From Candidatus Alkanophaga volatiphilum (lineage in GTDB: Archaea > Halobacteriota > Syntropharchaeia > Alkanophagales > B39-G2), in NCBI GenBank assembly GCA_029259545.1, contig JAPHEE010000007.1:1-39176 (forward strand): a stretch of 39,176 nucleotides of DNA, in the 5' to 3' direction. Positions within the stretch are counted from its first letter, which is position 1. Each line of letters begins with the position of its first letter. This document shows, one piece after another, positions 1-6,128 of the stretch. The position numbers and the translations under genes were made by a program. Below the pieces are notes generated by a model. The model was not told the origin of the DNA. It was given only the letters and a program-made list of their open reading frames with translations, and ran no database searches.

Positions 1-549
1 GTCGATCTCAGCGTCCTCCCTTGCAATCACTATGAACCTCGTGATGCTGTTCCTATCCTGCACGTCCCTAGCGAGCACCTTCAGATTATATTTCGATGCA
101 GAATCCTCGGAGGCGAGAGCTGCAACCTCTTTGAACTCCTCAGCGAGCTTTGCGGCGTGCGCAGTGCTCCCCGTTGCCCGCACCTCTACTTTACCTTTTA
201 ACGACCTCAGAAATTCACGACACTGAGCCAAGGCGTGGGGGTGCGACATTATTATTTTGACATCGGAGAGCTCGCCACGAGCTAGTAAGCATATCTTTAT
301 TGGGACCAAGACCTCAGCAACTATCTTCACAGGCTCCTTTGACAGGAGGTCGAGGGTCTCCCCGACGGAGCCTTCCAAGGAGTTCTCAATGGGAACGACA
401 CCGTAATCCGCATCGCCTTTGAGGATGCCATCAAAGATATCTGAAATCGAATCATAGTATTTCAACTGGAAATTTACCCTGTCCTTTAACCAGAGCCTTG
501 CGGCATTTTCCGAGAACGTGCCTTCGGGCCCTAAGACCGCGACCCGCAT
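1..549 (-). CDS. pheA: Prephenate dehydratase, partial (C-terminus beyond window edge)
   Basis: Converts prephenate to phenylpyruvate in phenylalanine biosynthesis. The visible 183 residues begin with the family signature VLGPEGTFSENAA (residues 5-17). They include ENSLEG (55-60), a HPHALAQC block (about 103-110) and the catalytic-type ITRF motif (169-172). The family normally continues into a regulatory ACT domain of about 80 residues, which would lie outside the window. The start is ATG at 549; an ATG directly before it at 552 is equally possible. The gene begins a few bases after the stop of the coiled-coil gene, so the two are probably co-transcribed. Identification rests on several contiguous family motifs. 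Confidence 0.93.
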   Translation of the reverse strand, partial: MRVAVLGPEGTFSENAARLWLKDRVNFQLKYYDSISDIFDGILKGDADYGVVPIENSLEGSVGETLDLLSKEPVKIVAEVLVPIKICLLARGELSDVKIIMSHPHALAQCREFLRSLKGKVEVRATGSTAHAAKLAEEFKEVAALASEDSASKYNLKVLARDVQDRNSITRFIVIAREDAEID

Positions 550-553
550 CATC

Positions 554-1420
554 TCAGAGCAGCCTTGAGCGTTGCAGTAACAGCAGGTCTTCAGTGCTTA
601 TCTTTTTACCCTCCATGAATCTCTCGTAGATCTCCTTCGCCTTCTTGCGCGCCTCTAGGCGTTCTCTGAACTCCCGATCTTCGTACATTTTGCGATAGAT
701 GCCCTTGATGACCCGATCGAAGTCGCGGGCATCTCTGCTATATCTGACGAACTGGCGGTGTGCCTCGTCGGCAGAGCGTTGCGCTTCGAGAAACTTCTGA
801 TGCGCTGCATCCGCCTTAGCGCGAAGACGGTCTGCTTCTTTGTAGCATTCGACCATGCTTTCGTGATATTGCTGAGCAAGCCTTGCGTATTTTATGAGCT
901 GCTTATGATACTCATCGGCTTCGGCTTTAAGGGCTTTCGCCTTTTCCAGCAGCTCTTTCAGTTTTTTATCCCGCTCCAGCTCCTTCATCTTAGCGTCAAG
1001 CTCCCGCCTGAGCTCTGCAATTCTCGCAACCAGCTGCCGCTCCTGCTCGATGCTCATCACTCGTGTCTGCTGCCGCAATTCAAGCTCATCTATACGACGG
1101 CGCAGCTCTTCAAAGGAGCGTATGATGTCCACTCTCACGCCGTTCTTCCTACGCAACTTCTCTATTTCCGCATAGCACTGGCGAACCTGCTCGTTCAGCT
1201 CGTCCCGCTTCGCCTTCATCTCCGTGACCTTCTCGTTGTTCTCGTCCCGCAGCCTCCTGTACTCCTTAGCCTTTTCAATAGTCTCCTGAACCTTTTTATT
1301 TAGCTCGTTCCGTATTTCCGCCCACTTCTTCGCCTCTGCGTTCAGCCTGTTGCGCAACACCTCGTACTCCGCTGCCTTCCTTGCCAAATCGTCCCTTCTC
1401 GCCTCTAATTCCTCTAACAT
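554..1420 (-). CDS. Archaeal coiled-coil protein (COG1340-like)
   Basis: 288 residues, almost entirely charged heptad-like helix rich in Glu, Lys, Arg and Ala, with no signal peptide, membrane segment or enzyme motif. Length and composition fit the uncharacterised archaeal coiled-coil family often annotated COG1340. The N-terminal two thirds is continuous coiled coil; the last 60 residues (from about FDRVIKGIYRKMYED) look like a shorter helical tail. It starts at ATG 1420 after a GGGAG ribosome-binding site and ends a few bases before pheA, suggesting one operon. Function is unknown. A link to phenylalanine synthesis is only positional. Confidence 0.8.
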   Translation of the reverse strand: MLEELEARRDDLARKAAEYEVLRNRLNAEAKKWAEIRNELNKKVQETIEKAKEYRRLRDENNEKVTEMKAKRDELNEQVRQCYAEIEKLRRKNGVRVDIIRSFEELRRRIDELELRQQTRVMSIEQERQLVARIAELRRELDAKMKELERDKKLKELLEKAKALKAEADEYHKQLIKYARLAQQYHESMVECYKEADRLRAKADAAHQKFLEAQRSADEAHRQFVRYSRDARDFDRVIKGIYRKMYEDREFRERLEARKKAKEIYERFMEGKKISTEDLLLLQRSRLL

Positions 1421-1647
1421 TTACTGACTCCCGTTGTCGATTTTACGAGGGAAGCGGCTGCGTCGTATAGACACGATGTCTTTGAGAAGAAGTTCATTGG
1501 CACACTATTTAAATATTACCTTTGATATCCCGCGGGCGGCGCTTCATCCGCACCAACCGCCGTCCGGACCTATCGTTCAAACGTATTTTACTGAATTAAG
1601 CTCCATCGTAGCTGATGCATTCTCCTGATATTTAAGAATGTTGTTGC
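1421..1647. other. Upstream region of the coiled-coil gene, no gene seen
   Basis: No convincing reading frame. An AT-rich TTTAAATA stretch near 1506-1514 could be a TATA box for the minus-strand coiled-coil/pheA operon, though it lies about 85 bases from the start codon. The right-hand end (TTTAAGAATGTTGTTGC, 1631-1647) is the left flank of element A. It closely resembles the left flank of the tnpB element G, read on the minus strand at 15811-15827. Confidence 0.4.
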
Positions 1648-1828
1648 TGCTAAGTGCGGCGGGTGATGTGGGTGGGAATGTATTTATATAGCACCATCGT
1701 ATTGTTCATCGCCCGTGGTGCGGGCTTGGGTCGGGCAGCCGAAGCTCGACGCCGTGCTCCGCCCCAAGCTGGCGGGCGGGGATGAACTGGGAGCCGAACC
1801 TCAGGATGCCCCTGGGGGAGGAGGTCAC
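1648..1828 (+). mobile_element. Non-autonomous IS200/IS605-like element A
   Basis: A 181-base element with no protein gene. The left junction follows TTGC (1644-1647). The first bases (TGCTAA, then GGCGGG and GGTGGGAA, then a TATA-like GTATTTATATAG at about 1680) match the left end of the tnpB element at 14575-15810. The right end is a short CCCC/GGGG hairpin followed by GGGGAGGAGGTCAC, ending at TCAC 1825-1828. That is the same terminus as elements B, C, G and H. Boundaries are inferred from copy comparison. Mobilisation would need a TnpA from elsewhere. Confidence 0.7.
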
Positions 1829-1869
1829 ACATGCTAAGGGTTGCTTTAGATAATGAGGTGAGGCGTTAC

Positions 1870-2066
1870 AAAATGTCGGCGAGAAAGCTTACGGTTTTAA
1901 CCGTCGTCTATATTCTCTTCGACGAGGCTGGGGCTATAGGCTCCAGTCAGGGGCTGTAGTGAGCCAGCCTGAACACGTCGTGAGGCTCGGGCTCCGGGCA
2001 GGTTGCCCTCAAGAAGCCTGGGCTGAGAGGCGTGAAGCTCCCGGCTTTAGCCGTGGAGCAGCTCAC
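1870..2066 (+). mobile_element. Non-autonomous IS200/IS605-like element A2
   Basis: A 197-base element only 41 bases after element A. Its left end, AAAATGTCGGCGAGAAAGC, follows TTAC at 1866-1869 and nearly repeats the left ends at 7632 and 14126. It contains CAGGGGCTG, as in elements B and C. It ends with a hairpin (CTCCCGGCTTTAGCCGTGGAG) and GCAGCTCAC, with terminal TCAC at 2063-2066. No reading frame is supported. The end lies 13 bases beyond the stop of the convergent hps-rraA gene, so it may also affect that gene's 3' end. Confidence 0.6.
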
Positions 2067-2079
2067 AGGACTGGGTACC

Positions 2080-3363
2080 TCACTTCTTCTCCCACTTATA
2101 AAGTTCAAGGACCTGTGATAGGGTCTTTCCTCTTTTTATTTCGGCCCTCACCCTCTCTTCCATCTTCCAAACCTCAAGCGCACGTCTTGCGATCTCATAA
2201 GCTCGTTCCTTCGGGACCACGACGACGCCGTTGTCGTCACCGACGATCCAGTCGCCGGGCTTTACTTCCTGCCCTCCACACTTTATCTCGGCGTTTATCT
2301 CCCCGAAGCCCTTAGGCTCGCCGGCGTTCGGGACTATATGCCGTGCGAACACCGGGAACTTTATTCTACGGATTTCGTCGACGTCACGGACAGCGCCATC
2401 GATAACCACGCCAGCGATTCCCTTACTCTTGCAACCCCAGGACGCAAGTTCGCCCCAGACCGCAGTTTCGTGCGATCCTGCATAGATCACGATGACGTCG
2501 CCCTCGCCAGCGACGTCGCTCGCCTCCACGGGTTTTGCCCAATCGCCCTCGAACGTCTGGACGGTCACCGCCCTCCCGACCATCTTCACGCCTTCGACAA
2601 TAGGCTTTATGCCTCGCATCACGCCCTTACGGTGCATCGCGTCGCTGATGTTCGGCGTTGAAACCTTCATGAAGATCTCTCGAATCTCCTCCTCCATGTC
2701 CTTTCTCTTCCGCACCTTCACTTGGGCGGAGTCTATGGCTTCTCGGATTTTGCGTGCGGACTCCGTGACGTTCGCCGACCTTATGATGTTGCCGCCGACG
2801 ATGACTATATCGGCGCCCATACTGACGGCAGCTGCGGCGCCTTCAGCGTCAAGCCCGCCGCCAACCGCTATCGGGACGCTCACCTGCTCTGCGACCTTCT
2901 GCAGGATGTCAAGCGGGTCCATGCCCATCATCTGCTGGTCGATACCAACATGCACGCACACGTAGTCCACGCCCATCTCCACAACTTCTCTCGCGCGCCG
3001 CACCGGATCCTCGTGGTTCATAATGTCGACCATCAGCTCCACGCCGTACTTCCGGGCGGAGCGCACCGCATCCTTTATCGTGGAGTCGTCGGATACGCCG
3101 AGGATCGCCACGATGCTTGCGCCGGACTTCGCCGCCATTTCAACTTCGATGGCGCCGGTGTCTATAGTCTTCATGTCCGCTACGATCTTGCGGTTGGGAA
3201 ACGCTTCCCTTAACGCTCGAACGGCATTCATGCCCTCGCTTTTTATTAGCGGCGTCCCTGCTTCAAGCCAGTCTGCGCCACCCTCTATGCTTTCCTTTGC
3301 TATTTGAATAGCTCTTTCCAGTTCGAGAACGTCGAGCGCCACCTGCAGTATTTTTTTGCTCAT
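2080..3363 (-). CDS. Bifunctional 3-hexulose-6-phosphate synthase / RraA-family protein
   Basis: A 427-residue fusion. Residues 1-205 are a hexulose-6-phosphate synthase TIM barrel (orotidine decarboxylase superfamily), with the DxKxxD motif as ADMKTIDTG (D63, K65, D68) and the phosphate-binding VGGGL and IVGGNI loops. Residues from about 225 are an RraA/aldolase-like domain, with [13 protein letters not shown] and [15 protein letters not shown]. In archaea this fusion is associated with the reverse ribulose monophosphate pathway, which makes ribulose 5-phosphate and formaldehyde from fructose 6-phosphate when the oxidative pentose pathway is absent. The role of the second domain is unsettled. 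A TATA-like sequence lies about 28 bases before the ATG, so the leader is very short. Confidence 0.93.
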   Translation of the reverse strand: MSKKILQVALDVLELERAIQIAKESIEGGADWLEAGTPLIKSEGMNAVRALREAFPNRKIVADMKTIDTGAIEVEMAAKSGASIVAILGVSDDSTIKDAVRSARKYGVELMVDIMNHEDPVRRAREVVEMGVDYVCVHVGIDQQMMGMDPLDILQKVAEQVSVPIAVGGGLDAEGAAAAVSMGADIVIVGGNIIRSANVTESARKIREAIDSAQVKVRKRKDMEEEIREIFMKVSTPNISDAMHRKGVMRGIKPIVEGVKMVGRAVTVQTFEGDWAKPVEASDVAGEGDVIVIYAGSHETAVWGELASWGCKSKGIAGVVIDGAVRDVDEIRRIKFPVFARHIVPNAGEPKGFGEINAEIKCGGQEVKPGDWIVGDDNGVVVVPKERAYEIARRALEVWKMEERVRAEIKRGKTLSQVLELYKWEKK

Positions 3364-3383
3364 CTATCTTCCTAGGGCGGCGC

Positions 3384-3396
3384 TCCTAATAAAATT
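3384..3396 (-). promoter_or_regulatory. TATA box for hps-rraA
   Basis: Read on the minus strand, AATTTTATTAGG is centred about 28 bases upstream of the hps-rraA ATG at 3363. This is the usual archaeal TATA-to-start distance and implies a leader of only a few bases. Assigned by position and composition only. Confidence 0.45.
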
Positions 3397-3480
3397 GCCG
3401 TAGAAAAAGAGAGCCTTGGGCGGGCTACCCGCCGAGGTTCAAAGCATACTCCTGACGCCGGAAAAACACCCGAGGACACC

Positions 3481-3498
3481 CCCTCCGCCGCAGGAGGG
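3481..3498. other. Short GC-rich stem-loop
   Basis: CCCTCC and GGAGGG form a six-pair stem around GCCGCA, in the 162 bases between the PaREP1-like stop and the hps start. It may end the upstream PaREP1-like transcript, or be a decayed right-end hairpin of the IS605-like family. Read on the minus strand it is preceded by AAG and followed by GGTGTCC, which loosely recalls those ends. Confidence 0.35.
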
Positions 3499-3525
3499 CT
3501 TATCCATCACAGTTGTGACACCTCT

Positions 3526-4182
3526 TTAGCGTTCCACCAGCTTGAGGGCAGTCTGACTCTGATCTACTCGCTCTTTGATCTGATCATTCAGGATGTCAAA
3601 AAGCCGCTGAGCCTTGTTCCAATACTCATCGAAAAGCTCTCTTGGATCTATACCAAGTTCTTCAGCTTTAAACTCTATGTCCCCAGTGTAGAAGTTTACA
3701 TGGAGCTGGAGCGCACCCTCCTTATACAACTCTTTAACCTCGTCCTCGCTCAGAACGCGTTTGAGAACTTCCAATCTATGCTCTTTTTTTGTTCCTCGAA
3801 TTCCAATAAGCCGACCCAGAGCGTGTATTTTCTTCAACACGGCCCCCCACAGTATCTCCCCAGCCTTCACCCACTCGTCTCGCCTCATTAGATCCTCAGC
3901 GTTCCTCCTGCACTTCTCCGCCTCCTCAAGATGTTTCGAAATCAATTCCAGTTCCCGCTTGTCGATCTGCTTATCGGTTACTGTTCCGCACCAAAATTCA
4001 ACTTCTTCACCTGTCGAGACGCCAGGTCTGATAAGGTTCTTAGTAAGTGTTAGCTCCCGCAAATCCACTGAAAACATTGGTGTAATGCTGCTGCTCTCGC
4101 GCCCTACAAACTCAGGTCGAAACACTGTTTTAATTCTTAGAATTGATACCTCCTCATGTGAGCTTAAGCCTTCACTTCTCAC
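3526..4182 (-). CDS. PaREP1-like (HEPN-type) protein
   Basis: 218 residues. The central part (about 85-165) matches the PaREP1 pattern: a helix with HLEEAEKCRRNAEDLM, then DEWVKAGEILWGAV, a KKIHALGR helix and a REH-like segment (RGTKKEH, an Rx5H arrangement as in HEPN proteins). The N-terminal 80 residues are not recognised. The start is GTG 4182, preceded by a good GGAGGGG site that lies inside the last codons of the upstream gene, so translation is likely coupled. HEPN proteins are often RNases or toxins, and the small partner gene upstream fits a two-gene module. No antitoxin activity can be claimed from sequence. Confidence 0.6.
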   Translation of the reverse strand: MRSEGLSSHEEVSILRIKTVFRPEFVGRESSSITPMFSVDLRELTLTKNLIRPGVSTGEEVEFWCGTVTDKQIDKRELELISKHLEEAEKCRRNAEDLMRRDEWVKAGEILWGAVLKKIHALGRLIGIRGTKKEHRLEVLKRVLSEDEVKELYKEGALQLHVNFYTGDIEFKAEELGIDPRELFDEYWNKAQRLFDILNDQIKERVDQSQTALKLVER

Positions 4183-4186
4183 CTTA

Positions 4187-4468
4187 CTACCCCTCCTTTT
4201 TAGCTTCCTCCCTTTTCACGATGTCAGTTAAAACTTGTGAGATGGCTTTCAAGTGCTCAAAACTGATGATGATTCTAGTATGCCAACTAATGTGCGGGTC
4301 CATAGGACGCCCATCCTCCCCGTAGCCGTCGTTATCAAGATGCCCGAATTCCAAAAAGACTCCTCTCTCACCCACAACGCCAACCCTCATTACATCGGAG
4401 AACTTCTCTCTGAAGTCAGAACTCCTCCTCCAAGGCAGTTTTCCTATATCGATTTTCTCCTCGCTCAC
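4187..4468 (-). CDS. DUF3467-like small protein
   Basis: 93 residues, soluble, with a pattern like the DUF3467 family: a strand DVMRVGVVGERGVFLEFGHL near the middle, then HTRIIISFEHLKAISQVLTDIV near the C-terminus, as in the RIIMSPEHAK blocks of that family. It ends four bases before the PaREP1-like GTG start and carries that gene's ribosome-binding site in its last codons. The pair is therefore one transcription unit. DUF3467 has no established function. The assignment rests on two pattern blocks and is moderate. Confidence 0.55.
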   Translation of the reverse strand: MSEEKIDIGKLPWRRSSDFREKFSDVMRVGVVGERGVFLEFGHLDNDGYGEDGRPMDPHISWHTRIIISFEHLKAISQVLTDIVKREEAKKEG

Positions 4469-4483
4469 GAAATAGGGTTATGA

Positions 4484-5121
4484 AAGATTCTTACATAAGA
4501 CTTTTGGTTTTGGTCAGAAGAGTTTACAGAGCTTCACATTTTCCGAAGGTTCTCCTCTGCCGCCTTCAGAATCTCTATCTGGTCCTCGGGGTCGAGCATC
4601 GCCAGCATGTCCTCCACCATCTGCTTCCCGGCTGCCCGTGCCATGATCTCGACAGGCGGAACGAAATGTGATGGTCGTCGCAGATCCACATCAATACGCT
4701 CTTCAGAGGAAGCCGTCCGCTCATCACGCCCCGTGGACTGCGGGGCGCCTGTACCCACCCACACGGGGCGAAGATGGATGCGGCGACGCCGATCTCGTTG
4801 CGCATCATCACACGTGGGTCGCTACGGTTATAGTTTGAGTCCCAACTTCAAAAATGCGGCGCCGCTTCAGCTCGATCCACGAGACCAGTTTCTCCTTCCA
4901 CTTGTAGGACGCCTCGGGATGACCTTGTAGCCTACTTCACAATCCTCTCCAGATCTTCGCTCCCACTATCGCAACCGTCTTCCCCACACCCTTCCTCGCC
5001 AGCTTTCAGCTTCGGCGATCGAGCCGGCGCCGCCCCTGCTGGCTGAGCTGCTCCAGAGAGTCGTGAATGCCGCCGCCGTCATCGAGAAGGGAGCAAGGAA
5101 ATTGGATGAATTAATTTGCGA
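4484..5121. other. Poorly coding stretch, possibly a decayed gene
   Basis: 638 bases with no convincing intact gene. On the minus strand, 4534-4764 encodes 76 residues whose last 36 look protein-like (MARAAGKQMVEDML, then DPEDQIEILKAAEENL). The part upstream reads as low-quality sequence crossing several frames, with fragments such as FEVGTQTITVATHV and MMRNEIGVAASIF separated by stops or frame changes. This suggests the 3' remnant of a broken minus-strand gene, family not recognised. No tRNA or element end was seen before 5122. Confidence 0.35.
4534..4764 (-). CDS. Hypothetical protein, probably a gene remnant
   Basis: 76 codons. The C-terminal half is amphipathic and acidic (MVEDMLAMLDPEDQIEIL) and looks real; the first 30 residues have a composition typical of non-coding GC-rich DNA. 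No clear ribosome-binding site precedes the apparent GTG start. It could be the C-terminal fragment of a longer, disrupted gene. Function unknown. Confidence 0.3.
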   Translation of the reverse strand: MWVGTGAPQSTGRDERTASSEERIDVDLRRPSHFVPPVEIMARAAGKQMVEDMLAMLDPEDQIEILKAAEENLRKM

Positions 5122-5193
5122 AGCCTTGGGCGGGATTCGAACCCGCGACCTCCTCCTTACCAGAGAGGCGCTCTACCGCTGAGCTACCAAGGC
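5122..5193 (-). tRNA. tRNA-Thr(GGT)
   Basis: Complete cloverleaf on the minus strand: acceptor GCCTTGG/CCAAGGC, D-arm GCTCAGCGGTAGAGC, anticodon stem CCTCT/GGAGG with loop CTGGTAA (anticodon GGT), and T-arm GCGGG-TTCGAAT-CCCGC. No intron, and no encoded CCA after the discriminator T. Confidence 0.95.
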
Positions 5194-5642
5194 TCACTCT
5201 TAGTTACTATCTTAGAAGTTAAAGCTTTTTGTCCCATCTTAAAAAGCCAAGATTAAAGGGAAGGGTTGAAGTCCCTCGGCGGCAAAAGCAGCCAGCAGAC
5301 CAGCGATTTCAGTGCCCACCCGTTTGTGAATTCTGGGACGGATGTCCGTTTATTGAGCGACAACCACGAGCCGCAGTATTTAGGATCGCTCTTTGAATAG
5401 ATGCTGGCGCCGACAAGCCGGATTCTCGCTGCTCTTAAACCGGATCCATTCATCGCAATTTCGCTCTTCTCAGCTGAGGAACTTCCTAACGTCAGCAACT
5501 TCTACTTCATCCAGTTCTGGCAATTTGAGACGGCTCTCGCTGCTTTCTGAGCGGGGTTGTCTGAAGAGCGAGATTGGCACAGCGGCACACCCTTTAAAAA
5601 TTTCAACCACTTGTTGTTACAGCATAAACTTTTCCATGGGAG
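5194..5642. other. Intergenic region upstream of mobB
   Basis: No well-supported gene. A 49-codon frame at 5401-5550 (starts MLAPTSRILAAL, ends FETALAAF) is open on the plus strand but lacks a ribosome-binding site and recognisable homology. Another frame around 5310-5360 reads CPPVCEFWDGCPFIE, cysteine-rich, but is soon interrupted. These may be remnants of one decayed gene. No TATA box or element end could be assigned with confidence. Confidence 0.3.
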
Positions 5643-6128
5643 ATGAAGGTCGCAAGCATCGTCGGGCGGAGGAAGGTAGGGAAAACTACGCTCATCGAAC
5701 GCTTGGTTTCGGAGTTGCGGCGTTACGGGCGGGTAGCATACATAAAGCATGCGCAGGAGCTTGACGTTCCTGGGAAGGATACGCATCGCATTTTAGAAGC
5801 AGGAGCGAGTGTCGTCGTAGGTGTGGAGATAGAAGGGGATAGAGTCATGCGTGTTGAGCGGAAAAAAGAGTTAAAAGAGTTGCTTCAGGAGCTCGAGGCT
5901 CAAGGTTTTGATTTCGTGCTCGTGGAGGGCTTTAAGAGCAGTGAATTACCGAAGATACTCGTAGGTGAGTTTGAAGAGAACGTACGTGGTGTAGTTGCAA
6001 AGATAGGTTCTAAGGACGTGCAGGAAGATGCGAAGGTGAGAGACATCCTAGAATTTTTCCTTAGTTCTGAAGTTTTTGAGATGGGTCTTATGGAAGAAAA
6101 GAGGTGTAGGGATGAGGGTGGGAGGTGA
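5643..6128 (+). CDS. mobB: Molybdopterin-guanine dinucleotide biosynthesis protein B
   Basis: 161 residues, a small P-loop GTPase with Walker A GRRKVGKT at residues 8-15. The VLVEGFKSSELPKI block (about 97-110) is typical of MobB. MobB assists attachment of the guanine nucleotide to molybdopterin; tungsten enzymes of archaea also use this cofactor. GGGAG lies just before ATG 5643. The stop TGA (6126-6128) belongs to the right end of inserted element B. Removing the element gives the same protein (ending GGR) with a TAA stop, overlapping the original leuC start by 17 bases. Confidence 0.9.
   Translation: MKVASIVGRRKVGKTTLIERLVSELRRYGRVAYIKHAQELDVPGKDTHRILEAGASVVVGVEIEGDRVMRVERKKELKELLQELEAQGFDFVLVEGFKSSELPKILVGEFEENVRGVVAKIGSKDVQEDAKVRDILEFFLSSEVFEMGLMEEKRCRDEGGR

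Noticed and set aside
758-1303. Plus-strand frame of 181 codons opposite the coiled-coil gene
   Set aside because: It is the antisense of a strongly coding heptad-rich gene. Composition is Leu/Phe/Arg-rich with no ribosome site.
1648-2066. CRISPR array or tandem repeat
   Set aside because: The repeated words are transposon ends dispersed through the window. There are no regularly spaced identical repeats with unique spacers, and no cas genes.
3407-3445. GCCTTGGGCGGG resembling the tRNA-Thr 3' end, a possible attachment site
   Set aside because: Similarity to the tRNA at 5122-5193 is limited to about 12 GC-rich bases and stops before the T-loop. The second site is only 1.7 kb away, with no integrase between.
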